Assembly: GCA_965237725.1 (NCBI GenBank)
Contig: OZ250151.1
Location: 930,001-994,000 of the forward strand
Direction of reading: 5' to 3'
DNA: 64,000 bases
Origin: G965237725 sp965237725
GTDB taxonomy: Bacteria > Pseudomonadota > Gammaproteobacteria > Arenicellales > Poriferihabitantaceae
Part shown: positions 50,635 through 59,739 of the stretch, piece by piece
Layout of the letters: each line of letters starts with the position of its first letter
Numbering within the stretch: the first letter of the stretch is position 1
Translations under genes and position numbers: made by a program
Notes under the pieces: generated by a model
Databases searched by the model: none
What the model saw: only the letters and a program-made list of their open reading frames with translations
Told to the model about the DNA's origin: nothing

Positions 50635-51447
50635 ATGAGCGAATCAGATCAAGAAATTATGGTGGTAGAAAATGGTGCAGTAATGGAATTAACCATTAAC
50701 CGTCCCAAAGTGAATGCCATCGACACCCCAACCAGCCGAAAAATGGGAGAGGCTTTCATTCGCTTCCGTGATAACCCAGAATTAAAGGTCTGCATCATCA
50801 CCGCCGCAGGGGAAAAAATATTTTCCGCAGGTTGGGATTTAAAATCCCTCGATAGCGGCGACATCGAGCTGGACAACTGGTGGGAGAACGAAGATCCGGA
50901 ATTGGGTGGCTTCGCTGGTATTACTGAGGTGTGGAATTTGAACAAACCGGTTATTGCAGCACTAAATGGCCTGGCTATCGGCGGCGGATTTGAAATCGCG
51001 TTGGCCTGTGATTTGATTATCGCTGCAGAACATGTGGAATTTTCCCTGCCCGAACTGCCTCTTGGCATTATCCCCGATGCCGGTGCAATGCAAAGACTGC
51101 CGCGACGCCTGCCCTATAACATTGCACTGGAAATGCTTTATCTCGGTCGGCGCATGTCCGCCGCGGAAGCCGCGGGTTATGGTCTGGTAAATAAAATTGT
51201 GCCTGCCGATCAGTTAATGAATGCCGCCAGAGAATGGGCTGAGCAACTGGCCAAGGTCGCACCGCTGGCGTTGCAATCCATAAAAGAAGTCCTGCGCGCC
51301 ACCGACGGTGAAAGCATTCAAAACTCCTTTGCAAAAATGCGTAATGATGATTTACCCATGTATCGGGAAATGCTGCGATCCGATGATGCTGCTGAAGGGG
51401 TAAAAGCCTTCGTAGAAAAACGTAAACCCGATTTTAAAGGCGAATAG
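50635..51447 (+). CDS. Enoyl-CoA hydratase/isomerase family protein (CaiD-like)
   Basis: 270 aa. Crotonase fold with both catalytic glutamates at the canonical 20-residue spacing: Glu120 in GGGFEIALACD and Glu140 in LPELPLGIIPDAG. The latter sequence, with the Asp-Ala-Gly turn and the following RLPRRLP, is the form seen in CaiD-like carnitinyl-CoA hydratases. It would hydrate an enoyl-CoA such as crotonobetainyl-CoA. Eleven bp separate it from the carnitine-dehydrogenase-like gene, so the two are co-transcribed. Confidence 0.9.
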   Translation: MSESDQEIMVVENGAVMELTINRPKVNAIDTPTSRKMGEAFIRFRDNPELKVCIITAAGEKIFSAGWDLKSLDSGDIELDNWWENEDPELGGFAGITEVWNLNKPVIAALNGLAIGGGFEIALACDLIIAAEHVEFSLPELPLGIIPDAGAMQRLPRRLPYNIALEMLYLGRRMSAAEAAGYGLVNKIVPADQLMNAAREWAEQLAKVAPLALQSIKEVLRATDGESIQNSFAKMRNDDLPMYREMLRSDDAAEGVKAFVEKRKPDFKGE

Positions 51448-51458
51448 AGAGTTTAAAG

Positions 51459-52409
51459 ATGATTACCAACGACCCAACAAAAGTAAAAAACATTACCTGC
51501 ATCGGCGCGGGGCCCATCGGCGGTGGCTGGACCGCTCACTATCTGGCCCGAGGTTACAATGTCACCACTTATTTACACGATGCTTCGGAAATCGATGCAT
51601 TAAACCGGTTGCTGGAAACCGCCTGGAGTAGTCTCACCGAAATGGGCCTGGTCCCTGGAGCATCGATGGATAATTTTAAATGGACAACATCTCTGGAAGA
51701 GGCTGTGGCTGATGTAGAGTTTATCCAGGAAAGCATCCCCGAAGTTCTGGAATTAAAACAGGCGCTATATGAAAAACTGGGTGAGCTGGTTGATCCTAAT
51801 GTTGTCATCGCATCGAGCACTTCGGGATTATCCATGACCGATATTCAGGCCAAATGCAGCACCCCGGAAAGAACCGTGGTTGCCCATCCATTCAATCCAC
51901 CTTATCTGCTGCCCCTGGTGGAAATGATTGGCGGAGAAAAAACCAGCGCCGATGTCGTTGACTGGACTGTCGAATTTTACAAGGCAGCGGGGAAAGCCCC
52001 ACTGGTAATGAAAAAAGAAGTGCCTGGTTTTATTGCCACTCGATTGCAGGAAGCGATCTGGCGGGAAGCATTGCATATGGTGGCCAATGGCGAAGCTACA
52101 GTGGAGCAAATCGACCAGGCGGTAGTAAACGGCCCAGGCCCCCGTTGGGCGCTCATGGGTCCCTGTGAAATTTTTCACGTCGGTGGTGGCGAAGGCGGCA
52201 TGGCTTATTGCCTGGATCAGTTTGGCCCTGCATTGAAGTTACCCTGGACTCGACTAATTGCCCCGGAACTCACTGATGAATTGAGGAATGCCATGGTTGA
52301 AGGCTGCGAAGAAATGTGTGGCGGTGCAGATTTTGCGACCTTAAGTAAGAAAATGAATGATGGTCTGGTAGAAATCGCAAAACTGAAATCTAAATCAACT
52401 GACAAGTAG
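51459..52409 (+). CDS. L-carnitine dehydrogenase-like (3-hydroxyacyl-CoA dehydrogenase family)
   Basis: 316 aa. NAD site IGAGPIGGGWTAHYLARGY near the N-terminus, followed by FIQESIPEVLELK and SSTSGLSMTDIQ. Catalytic His and Glu are in VVAHPFNPPYLLPLVEMIGG. The C-terminal GPGPRWALMGPCEIFHVGGG and MAYCLDQFGPALKLPWTRL are the specific marks of the carnitine-3-dehydrogenase (CdhA/LcdH) branch, which lacks a CoA requirement. It oxidises L-carnitine to 3-dehydrocarnitine with NAD. Together with the BKACE enzyme at 59740 this fits the aerobic carnitine route to glycine betaine. Confidence 0.85.
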   Translation: MITNDPTKVKNITCIGAGPIGGGWTAHYLARGYNVTTYLHDASEIDALNRLLETAWSSLTEMGLVPGASMDNFKWTTSLEEAVADVEFIQESIPEVLELKQALYEKLGELVDPNVVIASSTSGLSMTDIQAKCSTPERTVVAHPFNPPYLLPLVEMIGGEKTSADVVDWTVEFYKAAGKAPLVMKKEVPGFIATRLQEAIWREALHMVANGEATVEQIDQAVVNGPGPRWALMGPCEIFHVGGGEGGMAYCLDQFGPALKLPWTRLIAPELTDELRNAMVEGCEEMCGGADFATLSKKMNDGLVEIAKLKSKSTDK

Positions 52410-52489
52410 ATTTAGTTCAAACCTGCAAATTAGGGGAATTATCCCGAAATCAGCAGCAAATCAGGTATATGTTATTTGACTTTCTGTGG

Positions 52490-52518
52490 TTATTGGTTAA
52501 ATATTACAGGGCTATAAT
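52490..52518 (+). promoter_or_regulatory. Candidate sigma-70 promoter for the ABC importer
   Basis: A perfect -10 box TATAAT (52513-52518) with a -35-like TTATTG (52490-52495) 17 bp upstream. The resulting leader of about 100 bp carries the strong GGAGGAG ribosome-binding site of the binding-protein gene. Confidence 0.4.
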
Positions 52519-52624
52519 TATATGCAGCATAAATTCCCCGCCAGATACATCTGGCCAGATTTAATTGGTTGGCTGTCTCTAGCTTTGGGAAATAATTTTT
52601 TATCTCTTCTGGAGGAGAATGTAC

Positions 52625-54217
52625 ATGAGTTTAGACAAACAAATTAAGAGACTTCAAAAACAGGTCTCGGAAAACCAATTGAGTCGACGCGGTTTTATGA
52701 AAGGCGCGATGGCTCTGGGTGTAGGTGCGCTGGCACCAACCCTGTATAGCGAAGCTGCAAGAGCAGCTCCCAAAAAAGGTGGTGTATATCGAATGGGAAT
52801 GGGTGGCGCTAACACTGGCGATGCTCTGGATCCACAAAACAACGGTGACACCTTCATGATTAACATGAACCAGGGCGCACATAAAAACGCATTAACAGAA
52901 GTAATGGCAGACGGTACAGCCCAGCCTGAGCTGGCTGAAAGCCTCGAGCCTTCTGCTGACGCGGCAACCTGGCGTGTGAAGCTGAAACCAGGCATTACTT
53001 TTCATAGTGGGAAGGATCTAACTTTGGACGATGTTATCGATTCCATTGAGCACCACCGTGGAGAAGATTCTACATCAGCAGCTAAATCCGTGGCTGAAGG
53101 CATGGGCGCGTTGTCCAAAGACGGTGATACTCTGGTATTTACCCTGGACAGCGGAAATGCTGATTTTCCATTCATATTAAGCGACTATCATATTCTAATT
53201 GGTGCATCTAATGGCGACGGCACCATGAACTGGGAAGATGGTACTGGCCCTTATGAAGTGGTTGAATTTGAACCAGGGGTTCGTAGTGCAATGAAACGCA
53301 ATGAAAGCTTCTTCAAAGAAGGTGAAGGCAACTTTGATGAAGTTCATATGACTGCGATCAACGATACTGCTGCTCGAATGAATGCCATGGTAACCGGTCA
53401 GGTTGACGCTATCGCACGTTGCGATAACAAAACCGCTGATCTGCTTGAGAAGAAACCCGAGGTAGACGTACTTCAGGTTTCCGGTACCAAGCACTTTACC
53501 TATCCGATGAATTCGACCCTTGCTCCATTCGACGACAACAATGTTCGCATGGCGCTGAAACTGGGTATCGATCGTAAGGGCTTTGTTGATACCGTGCTAC
53601 GTGGCTATGGTTCTGTTGGTAACGATCATCCGATCGCATCAACCCAGAACTATCACGCTGCTGATCTGCCACAACGTGAATACGATGCGGACAAGGCGAA
53701 GTGGCATCTGCAACAAGCTGGTCTGGAAAGTCTAGACCTTGAAATTGCAGCATCTGATGCGGCATTCAATGGTGCAGTTGATGCATCCGAGCTGTATGCT
53801 GAGCAACTAAGACCGGCTGGAATTAACCTGACAGTCAACCGGGTATCCCCTGATGGCTATTGGGATAACGTCTGGATGCAGGTTCCATGGGCTGCCAGTT
53901 ACTGGGGTGGTCGACCAACCGCTGACTGGATGTTTACCATCGGCTATGCGGCTGACAGCAACTGGAATGAAACCTTCTGGAACAATGCACGTTTCGAAGA
54001 ATTGATGGTTGCTGGCCGTGCAGAACTGGATGAAGCCAAGCGTGGTGACATATATGTTGAAATGCAAACCATCCTGCACAACGAAGGTGGAACGGTTATT
54101 CCATGTTTCGTAAACAACCTGGATGCGGCTTCAATCGCATTGGGTCGTTCAGAAAAAATGGCGGGTAACTGGGAGCTCGATGGTTCTCGAAGCGCTTCAC
54201 GCTGGTGGTTCGCGTAA
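52625..54217 (+). CDS. ABC transporter substrate-binding protein, family 5 (peptide/opine type), Tat-exported
   Basis: 530 aa from ATG 52625, which lies 7 bp after GGAGGAG; the ATG at 52619 is too close to it. A twin-arginine leader SRRGFMKGAMALGVGALAP ends near EAARA. The mature protein is a cluster-C solute-binding protein: LAESLEPSADAATWRVKLKP, ITFHSGKDLTLDDVIDSIEH and WTGPYEVVE-type segments are typical of DppA/OppA. It captures a solute in the periplasm for the permeases downstream. The ligand could be a small peptide or, in this context, a betaine-like compound. Confidence 0.93.
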   Translation: MSLDKQIKRLQKQVSENQLSRRGFMKGAMALGVGALAPTLYSEAARAAPKKGGVYRMGMGGANTGDALDPQNNGDTFMINMNQGAHKNALTEVMADGTAQPELAESLEPSADAATWRVKLKPGITFHSGKDLTLDDVIDSIEHHRGEDSTSAAKSVAEGMGALSKDGDTLVFTLDSGNADFPFILSDYHILIGASNGDGTMNWEDGTGPYEVVEFEPGVRSAMKRNESFFKEGEGNFDEVHMTAINDTAARMNAMVTGQVDAIARCDNKTADLLEKKPEVDVLQVSGTKHFTYPMNSTLAPFDDNNVRMALKLGIDRKGFVDTVLRGYGSVGNDHPIASTQNYHAADLPQREYDADKAKWHLQQAGLESLDLEIAASDAAFNGAVDASELYAEQLRPAGINLTVNRVSPDGYWDNVWMQVPWAASYWGGRPTADWMFTIGYAADSNWNETFWNNARFEELMVAGRAELDEAKRGDIYVEMQTILHNEGGTVIPCFVNNLDAASIALGRSEKMAGNWELDGSRSASRWWFA

Positions 54218-54263
54218 TACACGTCAAACTACAATTTTAAATTGTAATTGATGTAACCAAACG

Positions 54264-54294
54264 AGGCGGTCGGATTTCCGACCGCCTTTTTTTT
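54264..54294 (+). terminator. Rho-independent terminator within the ABC operon
   Basis: GGCGGTCGGATTTCCGACCGCC forms a ten-base-pair stem followed by TTTTTTTT. Placed between the binding-protein gene and the permeases, it should let most transcripts stop after the binding protein, giving the excess of that subunit that importers need. Confidence 0.92.
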
Positions 54295-54318
54295 CTTAAC
54301 AATTACTAGAATAATTCG

Positions 54319-55278
54319 GTGAATAAAGACCTGTTAACAATGATCACCCATAGGTTCGCCCTGGGGATTTTTACCGTAATTGCCATATCCCTGGTCATAA
54401 CCATTGGGGTAGAAGCATTATCGGGAGACGTCTGTACAGCCATGCTGGGACAAATGGCTTCGGACGAAACCACTGCTGCCTGTCATGCCAAGCTGGATCT
54501 TGATCGCCCGGTGATGGTGCGATACGTAGAATGGCTGTTTAATTTTTTTCAGGGAGACATGGGCAATTCTCTTGCCAATGACAGAACCGTTGCTGAACTA
54601 ATCAGCGCACGAATTGGCAACACCATGTATCTCGCCTCAGCATCCGCAATAATCGCAATTCCTGTGGGAATCTTGCTCGGCGTAATTGCTGCCCTTTACA
54701 GAGGCACTGCATTTGACCGCGGTATTTCAGTTACCACCTTGAGCGCAATTTCAGTTCCTGATTTTTTTGTTGCTTATATTTTGATGGCGATATTTGCTGT
54801 GAGTTTCAGTATTTTTCCAGCCATATCAAATGTATCCAGCTCCATGAGCTTTGGCGAAAGACTTTACGTGTCAGCGTTACCAGTGGCAACTCTAACGCTG
54901 ATTACCATTGCAAGTATGATGCGAATGACACGGGCATCCATCGTTAATCTGCTGGCGAGCCCGTACATTGAAATGGCGAAATTAAAAGGAATCAAACCCT
55001 TCCGCGTCATAGTCAAGCACGCATTGCCCAATGCCTGGGCACCTATTATCCAGGTGTCTATATTGAACCTGGCTTACATGGTCGTTGGTGTCGTCATTAT
55101 TGAAGTTGTATTTGTCTACCCCGGTCTGGGCGCTCTCATGGTCGACTCGGTATCTTTGAGAAATATGACCGTCGTCCAGGCTACCGCAATGATTTTTGCT
55201 ACAGCCTATGTATTTTTAAATTTACTCGCGGACGTACTTTCCATTGTTGCCAATCCGCGACTGCGACACAGGAGGTAG
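54319..55278 (+). CDS. ABC transporter permease, DppB/OppB type
   Basis: 319 aa starting with GTG 54319 (MNKDLLTMITHRFALGIFTV); ATG 54340 is a possible alternative. Six membrane helices are visible (first at about 12-32), and the EAA loop reads YIEMAKLKGIKPFRVIVKHALPNA, the ATPase-docking segment. It forms a heterodimeric channel with the next gene product. The stop is 1 bp before the next start. Confidence 0.93.
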   Translation: MNKDLLTMITHRFALGIFTVIAISLVITIGVEALSGDVCTAMLGQMASDETTAACHAKLDLDRPVMVRYVEWLFNFFQGDMGNSLANDRTVAELISARIGNTMYLASASAIIAIPVGILLGVIAALYRGTAFDRGISVTTLSAISVPDFFVAYILMAIFAVSFSIFPAISNVSSSMSFGERLYVSALPVATLTLITIASMMRMTRASIVNLLASPYIEMAKLKGIKPFRVIVKHALPNAWAPIIQVSILNLAYMVVGVVIIEVVFVYPGLGALMVDSVSLRNMTVVQATAMIFATAYVFLNLLADVLSIVANPRLRHRR

Positions 55279-55279
55279 T

Positions 55280-56110
55280 ATGAAAATACTAACATTAATA
55301 AAAGAACTCAACTGGAGCGCCCGCGCCGGCCTTTTTATCATCGTTTTTTTTACCATCTGTGCAATATTTGCACCATGGCTCGCGCCTTATGGTGAAAGTC
55401 AGATTGTCGGTGACGTATGGGAGCCCATTGGTGGAGAATTTTTGTTTGGTACCGACTTACTGGGTCGGGACCTGCTCACCCGGATTATCTATGGCGCCCG
55501 AAACACTATCGCTCTGGCTCTGATTACAACTGCACTAGCCTTTGGTGCAGGTGCCCTGCTCGGATTCCTGGCGGCGACTATGGGCGGCTGGGTTGATCAG
55601 GTGCTGAGTCGAATTGTGGATATATTAATTTCCGTACCCACCCTGATTGCAACCCTGATTATTGTTTCAGCCGTTGGAACAACGTACTTCGTATTGGCCT
55701 TCGTTATTGGCATTATTTATGCTATGCCTGTATATCGGATAGCCAGAGCGGTAGCCATGGATATCGAAGTTATGGACTATGTTGAAGCCGCACGCTTACG
55801 CGGCGAAGGTCTATGGTGGATAATGAAACGTGAAATCTTACCCAATGCCATGACGCCATTGGCTGCAGAATTTGGTCTGCGCTTTTGTTATGTATTCCTG
55901 TTAATCAGTAGCTTGAGTTTTCTTGGGCTGGGATTACAACCGCCCCTGGCAGACTGGGGCGCCATGGTGCGCGCCGACTCTGGCGGTATCGCCTGGGGGT
56001 ATTTACACCCCCTAATCCCCGCAACCTGTATCGCATTGCTGACCATCGGTATTAACCTTGTTGTGGATTGGGTTGTGCATAGAGCAAGCGGCTTACGAGA
56101 CGACCACTAA
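55280..56110 (+). CDS. ABC transporter permease, DppC/OppC type
   Basis: 276 aa from ATG 55280, with GGAGGTAG directly in front; longer in-frame starts overlapping the previous gene are rejected. The N-terminal OppC-like segment (APWLAPYGES), FGTDLLGRDLLTRIIYGARN and the EAA loop YVEAARLRGEGLWWIMKREI are diagnostic. Partner of the DppB-type permease. Confidence 0.93.
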   Translation: MKILTLIKELNWSARAGLFIIVFFTICAIFAPWLAPYGESQIVGDVWEPIGGEFLFGTDLLGRDLLTRIIYGARNTIALALITTALAFGAGALLGFLAATMGGWVDQVLSRIVDILISVPTLIATLIIVSAVGTTYFVLAFVIGIIYAMPVYRIARAVAMDIEVMDYVEAARLRGEGLWWIMKREILPNAMTPLAAEFGLRFCYVFLLISSLSFLGLGLQPPLADWGAMVRADSGGIAWGYLHPLIPATCIALLTIGINLVVDWVVHRASGLRDDH

Positions 56111-56165
56111 AAGCGATTAAATTTATCTCACCTCTAAAAAATAGATAATATTTGGAAACAACTAA

Positions 56166-57812
56166 ATGAGTGAAACATTACTAGAAGTCAAAGACATTTT
56201 GATCGAAGCCGATATCGAAGGAGAGTGGACGCCCATCGTTAAAGGCCTTTCCATGAATCTGAAGCGCGGGGAAGTTCTCGGATTAATTGGTGAGTCTGGT
56301 GCTGGAAAATCCACCTTGGGTTTATGCGCTCTTGGCTATACAAAACCTGGGTGTCGGATCATATCCGGTTCAATAAAACTGGATGGCGTTGAACTGGTTG
56401 GGAAACCGGAATCAGATTTACGCAAGATCCGCGGTAACCGAGTTGCCTACGTTGCGCAAAGTGCAGCAGCCTCGTTTAATCCCGCCCACACATTACTCGA
56501 ACAATTTTCCGAGGCACCCGTCCAACATGGCAAGATGAAAATGAGCGATGCTGAAGTTCGTGGACGAGAGTTGTATGATCAACTGGATCTACCTGAACCG
56601 GATACTATCGGTGATCGATATCCGCACCAGGTATCTGGTGGACAATTGCAGCGAGCGATGACTGCTATGGCTTTGGGTAGCGAACCTGATATCATTATAT
56701 TCGACGAGCCTACCACTGCACTGGACGTAACAACTCAGATCGAAGTGCTTTCTGCCATCAAGGAAGCGGTAAAAGCTCGCAATGTAGCGGCCATTTATAT
56801 TACCCACGATCTCGCAGTGGTGGCTCAAATGGCGGACTCCATAATGGTACTACGCTACGGCGATTTAATCGAAGAGGGTAATGCGCGAGAGATGCTGGCG
56901 AACCCAAAAGAAGAATATACCCGAAAACTTTTAGCTGTACGTGCGATCCGCGACGACCGAACCCTGGGCGATGGTAAAGATATTATCCTGGAAGTGAAAG
57001 ACGTTACTGCGCGATACCCAGGTACCAACGTCGATGTATTAGAGGATATAAACGTCAAGCTGGAAAAAGGGAAGACGGTTGCCGTAGTTGGCGAATCCGG
57101 TAGTGGCAAAAGCACCCTCGCTCGAGTTATTACTGGCCTGTTGCCGCCATCTATAGGATCGATTACCTATCGGGGCGAAGTTTTACCTGCGCGATTAAAA
57201 GACAAGAGCAAAGAAAATCTGCGATCCATCCAGATGATTTACCAAATGGCGGACGTTGCCATGAATCCACGTCATAGAATAAGAGAAATCATTGGCCGGC
57301 CAGTGGAGTTTTATCGAGGGTTAAGCGGAAAAGAAAACGAAGCCCGTGTCCTTGAGTTGCTAAAACAGATTGAAATACCAGAAAATTTTATTGATCGTTT
57401 TCCAAATCAGCTTTCTGGTGGTGAAAAACAACGCATATGCATCGCCCGCGCATTAGCGGCCGAGCCAGAATTGATAATTTGTGATGAGGTTACATCCGCG
57501 CTGGATCAACTGGTTGCAGAGGGCATTCTGGACCTGCTACAAAACTTGCAGAACGACCTTAATGTTTCTTATCTGTTTATCACCCATGACCTGGCAACGG
57601 TTAAAGCCATTGCGGATGAAATTGTGGTTATGTATCAGGGGAAAATAGTTGAACAGGGACCGAAGAAACAGATACTGGAACCTCCCTACGAGCAATACAC
57701 CGAATTGCTTTTATCGTCGGTACCTGAAATGGACCCCGACTGGCTGGATGATCTGGTGGATCGTCGCAAACGCGGCGAAGCTCCGACGTCTGAAATGCTT
57801 GCAGGAAATTGA
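56166..57812 (+). CDS. ABC transporter ATP-binding protein with two fused nucleotide-binding domains (DppD-DppF type)
   Basis: 548 aa with two complete cassettes. First: Walker A GESGAGKST, signature VSGGQLQRAM, Walker B IIIFDEPTTALD. Second: Walker A GESGSGKST, signature LSGGEKQRICIARA, Walker B LIICDEVTSALD. One polypeptide thus replaces the usual DppD and DppF pair. It energises import by the two permeases just upstream. Short peptides at its C-terminus (VDRRKRGEAPTSEM) are charged and probably flexible. Confidence 0.94.
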   Translation: MSETLLEVKDILIEADIEGEWTPIVKGLSMNLKRGEVLGLIGESGAGKSTLGLCALGYTKPGCRIISGSIKLDGVELVGKPESDLRKIRGNRVAYVAQSAAASFNPAHTLLEQFSEAPVQHGKMKMSDAEVRGRELYDQLDLPEPDTIGDRYPHQVSGGQLQRAMTAMALGSEPDIIIFDEPTTALDVTTQIEVLSAIKEAVKARNVAAIYITHDLAVVAQMADSIMVLRYGDLIEEGNAREMLANPKEEYTRKLLAVRAIRDDRTLGDGKDIILEVKDVTARYPGTNVDVLEDINVKLEKGKTVAVVGESGSGKSTLARVITGLLPPSIGSITYRGEVLPARLKDKSKENLRSIQMIYQMADVAMNPRHRIREIIGRPVEFYRGLSGKENEARVLELLKQIEIPENFIDRFPNQLSGGEKQRICIARALAAEPELIICDEVTSALDQLVAEGILDLLQNLQNDLNVSYLFITHDLATVKAIADEIVVMYQGKIVEQGPKKQILEPPYEQYTELLLSSVPEMDPDWLDDLVDRRKRGEAPTSEMLAGN

Positions 57813-57834
57813 ATCAATCGATCCTACGATCGAT

Positions 57835-58776
57835 TGATTCATCCTGAGCGAGGCGCGTCGTCCTGAACGTAGTGCTTGTCCTGAACGTAGTGAAGGGAAG
57901 GAAAGGATCTAATCTGACTATGGATCCTTCGTCGTACCTCCTCAGGATGACGCAGTAGTAAGGAATTAATCGGCCCCAATAAACACCTCCCGTCATCCTG
58001 AACGTAGTGAAGGATCCACGCCTTTAGAGCGAAGCGTGTCGTCCTGAACGTAGTGCTTGTCCTGAACGTAGTGAAGGGAAGGAAAGGATCTAATCTGACT
58101 ATGGATCCTTCGTCGTACCTCCTCAGGATGACGCAGTAATAAGGAATTAATCGGCCCCAATAAACACCTCCCGTCATCCTGAACGTAGTGAAGGATCCAC
58201 GCCTTTAGAGCGAAGCGTGTCGTCCTGAATGTAGTGCTTGTCCTGAACGTAGTGAAGGGAAGGAAAGGATCCATGCGTGAAGACAGTAAGTGAGGGTTTA
58301 ATAGATCCTTCGTCACTTCGTTCCTCAGGATGACAATGTGGTGAGGAAATAATCGGCCCCAAACACCTCCCGTCATCCTGAACCTAAGCACGTCGTCCTG
58401 AACGTAGTGAAACGCTTCTAGAGCGTTAGAGATGGATCCTTCGTCGTACCGCCTCAGGATGGCGCAGTAGTGAGGAATTAATCAGCCCCAAACACCTCCT
58501 ACCGTCATTCCGGAAGGCCAAAGGCCTATCCGGAATCCATCCATGGAACTATAAAAAATCTCGCCCAGCTGAAACCAGACCAAACATGGATCCCAGATCA
58601 AGCCTCCCCTCGACCCCAATCGGGGGTCGGGGATGACAGAAAATAATGACCTCACCCGTGGATCCTTCGTCGTTCCTCCTCAGGATGACAAAGCAATAAG
58701 ATTAATATCTTAAATCTAAAACCTGGATCCCACGTCGCTGCGCTCCTCAGGATGATAACTCAATAAAACTTTCGTT
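57835..58776. repeat. Long REP array including a 181-bp tandem repeat
   Basis: A unit of 181 bp begins TCCTGAACGTAGTGCTTGTC at 57861, 58042 and 58223, so two full copies and a partial third are present. Each unit contains inverted CCTGAACG/CAGGATGACG pairs. Beyond 58380 further mixed units follow (GGAAGGCCAAAGGCCTATCC, GGATCCCAGATCAAGCCTCC). Open frames of 60-130 codons here merely follow the repeat period and are not genes. Confidence 0.88.
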
Positions 58777-59687
58777 TTATTGAGTTATCACATCCGGAAA
58801 ACCATCTGCTCGGAGTTCTTCACCCACCTGTTCCTCGAGCATTTTTATAACATGAGGGGTCCAGGCATCGCCGCCATAAATTTCTTTTGATTGCTCGAAT
58901 AATTGTTTGACTAAATTAGTCAGTTTTAATGGCACGCCATATTGTTCACCGAGATCTGCAACGAACCCTAAATCCTTTAGTCCGAGATCAGTAGTGAATC
59001 CGGTATTTAACGAGCCATTAAGAATCACTGGCGCCCAGTCTTCAAACTCTCTGCTGGTCCCTGAACTTGCGCAAATGGCTTCGTAACTTTTACCGAGATC
59101 CAGCCCACCTTTTTTTGCCAGCATTAGCGCTTCCCCAGCGGCAACCAGATCAACAAGGCAAAGTAAATTTGTAATCACCTTGATTAAGGAGGCGCTACCA
59201 ATTTCCCCCATATGGATAATTTGCCCGCCTAGAATCTGTAGCAAAGGCAACTGGGTTGATAGAGATCTTTATCACCACCAACCAGAATGGTCATTTCTCC
59301 AGTTATTGCGCGGTGGACCCCACCTGTGAGTGGCGCTTCGAGTATCTGAACACCATGCTCATTCGCCAGAGCAGCCATTTTTTTAATTTCTGCAACGCTG
59401 GTTGTGCTCATGTCAATCCAGGTTGTACCCTCACCCATGGCGGACAACCCACTGCCGTCCCCCGTCATCACCGCCGCAGACGCAGTTGGTGAAGGCAGGC
59501 AGGTGATGACAACATCACATTGTGATCCCAAATCGGAAATTGATTCTGCCGCAGTGGCCCCGCCTTCTACAAGCTTGTCCACAGCCTGCTGGTTAAGGTC
59601 GAAAACAATAAGGGTCTTCCCAGCTTTGAGCAGATTGTTAGCCAGCTTTTCACCTAACTGACCCAGACCAATAAAACCAATTTTCAT
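58777..59687 (-). pseudogene. 3-hydroxyisobutyrate-dehydrogenase-type gene split by a frameshift
   Basis: The first part (ATG 59687) has GFIGLGQLGEKLANNLLKAG, FDLNQQAVDK, TCLPSPTASAAVM and WIDMSTTSVAEIKKMA, then EAPLTGGVHRAITGEMTILV (substrate loop with the S/L-x-G-G signature). After GGDKDLYQ the frame turns to nonsense and stops at about 59229. In the next frame the protein resumes with PLLQILGGQIIHMGEIGSAS, Lys of VITNLL region included, and runs to 58777. A single-base indel between about 59240 and 59275 explains it. Combined length (about 300 aa) is normal. Either a recent pseudogene or a sequencing error. It follows the BKACE gene by 52 bp. Confidence 0.82.
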
Positions 59688-59739
59688 TTAAGTAAGACCA
59701 ATTCCACTAGGAATTAAAGCGGGCAAGACCCCACAAAAA

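Noticed and set aside
57861..58380. Possible CRISPR array
   Set aside because: The period is 181 bp, the 'spacers' are themselves conserved, and no cas genes are nearby.
57839..58391. Open frames of 60-132 codons on the minus strand repeating the same peptide
   Set aside because: They follow the 181-bp REP period and share no coding features; the repeated peptide is a by-product of the DNA repeat.
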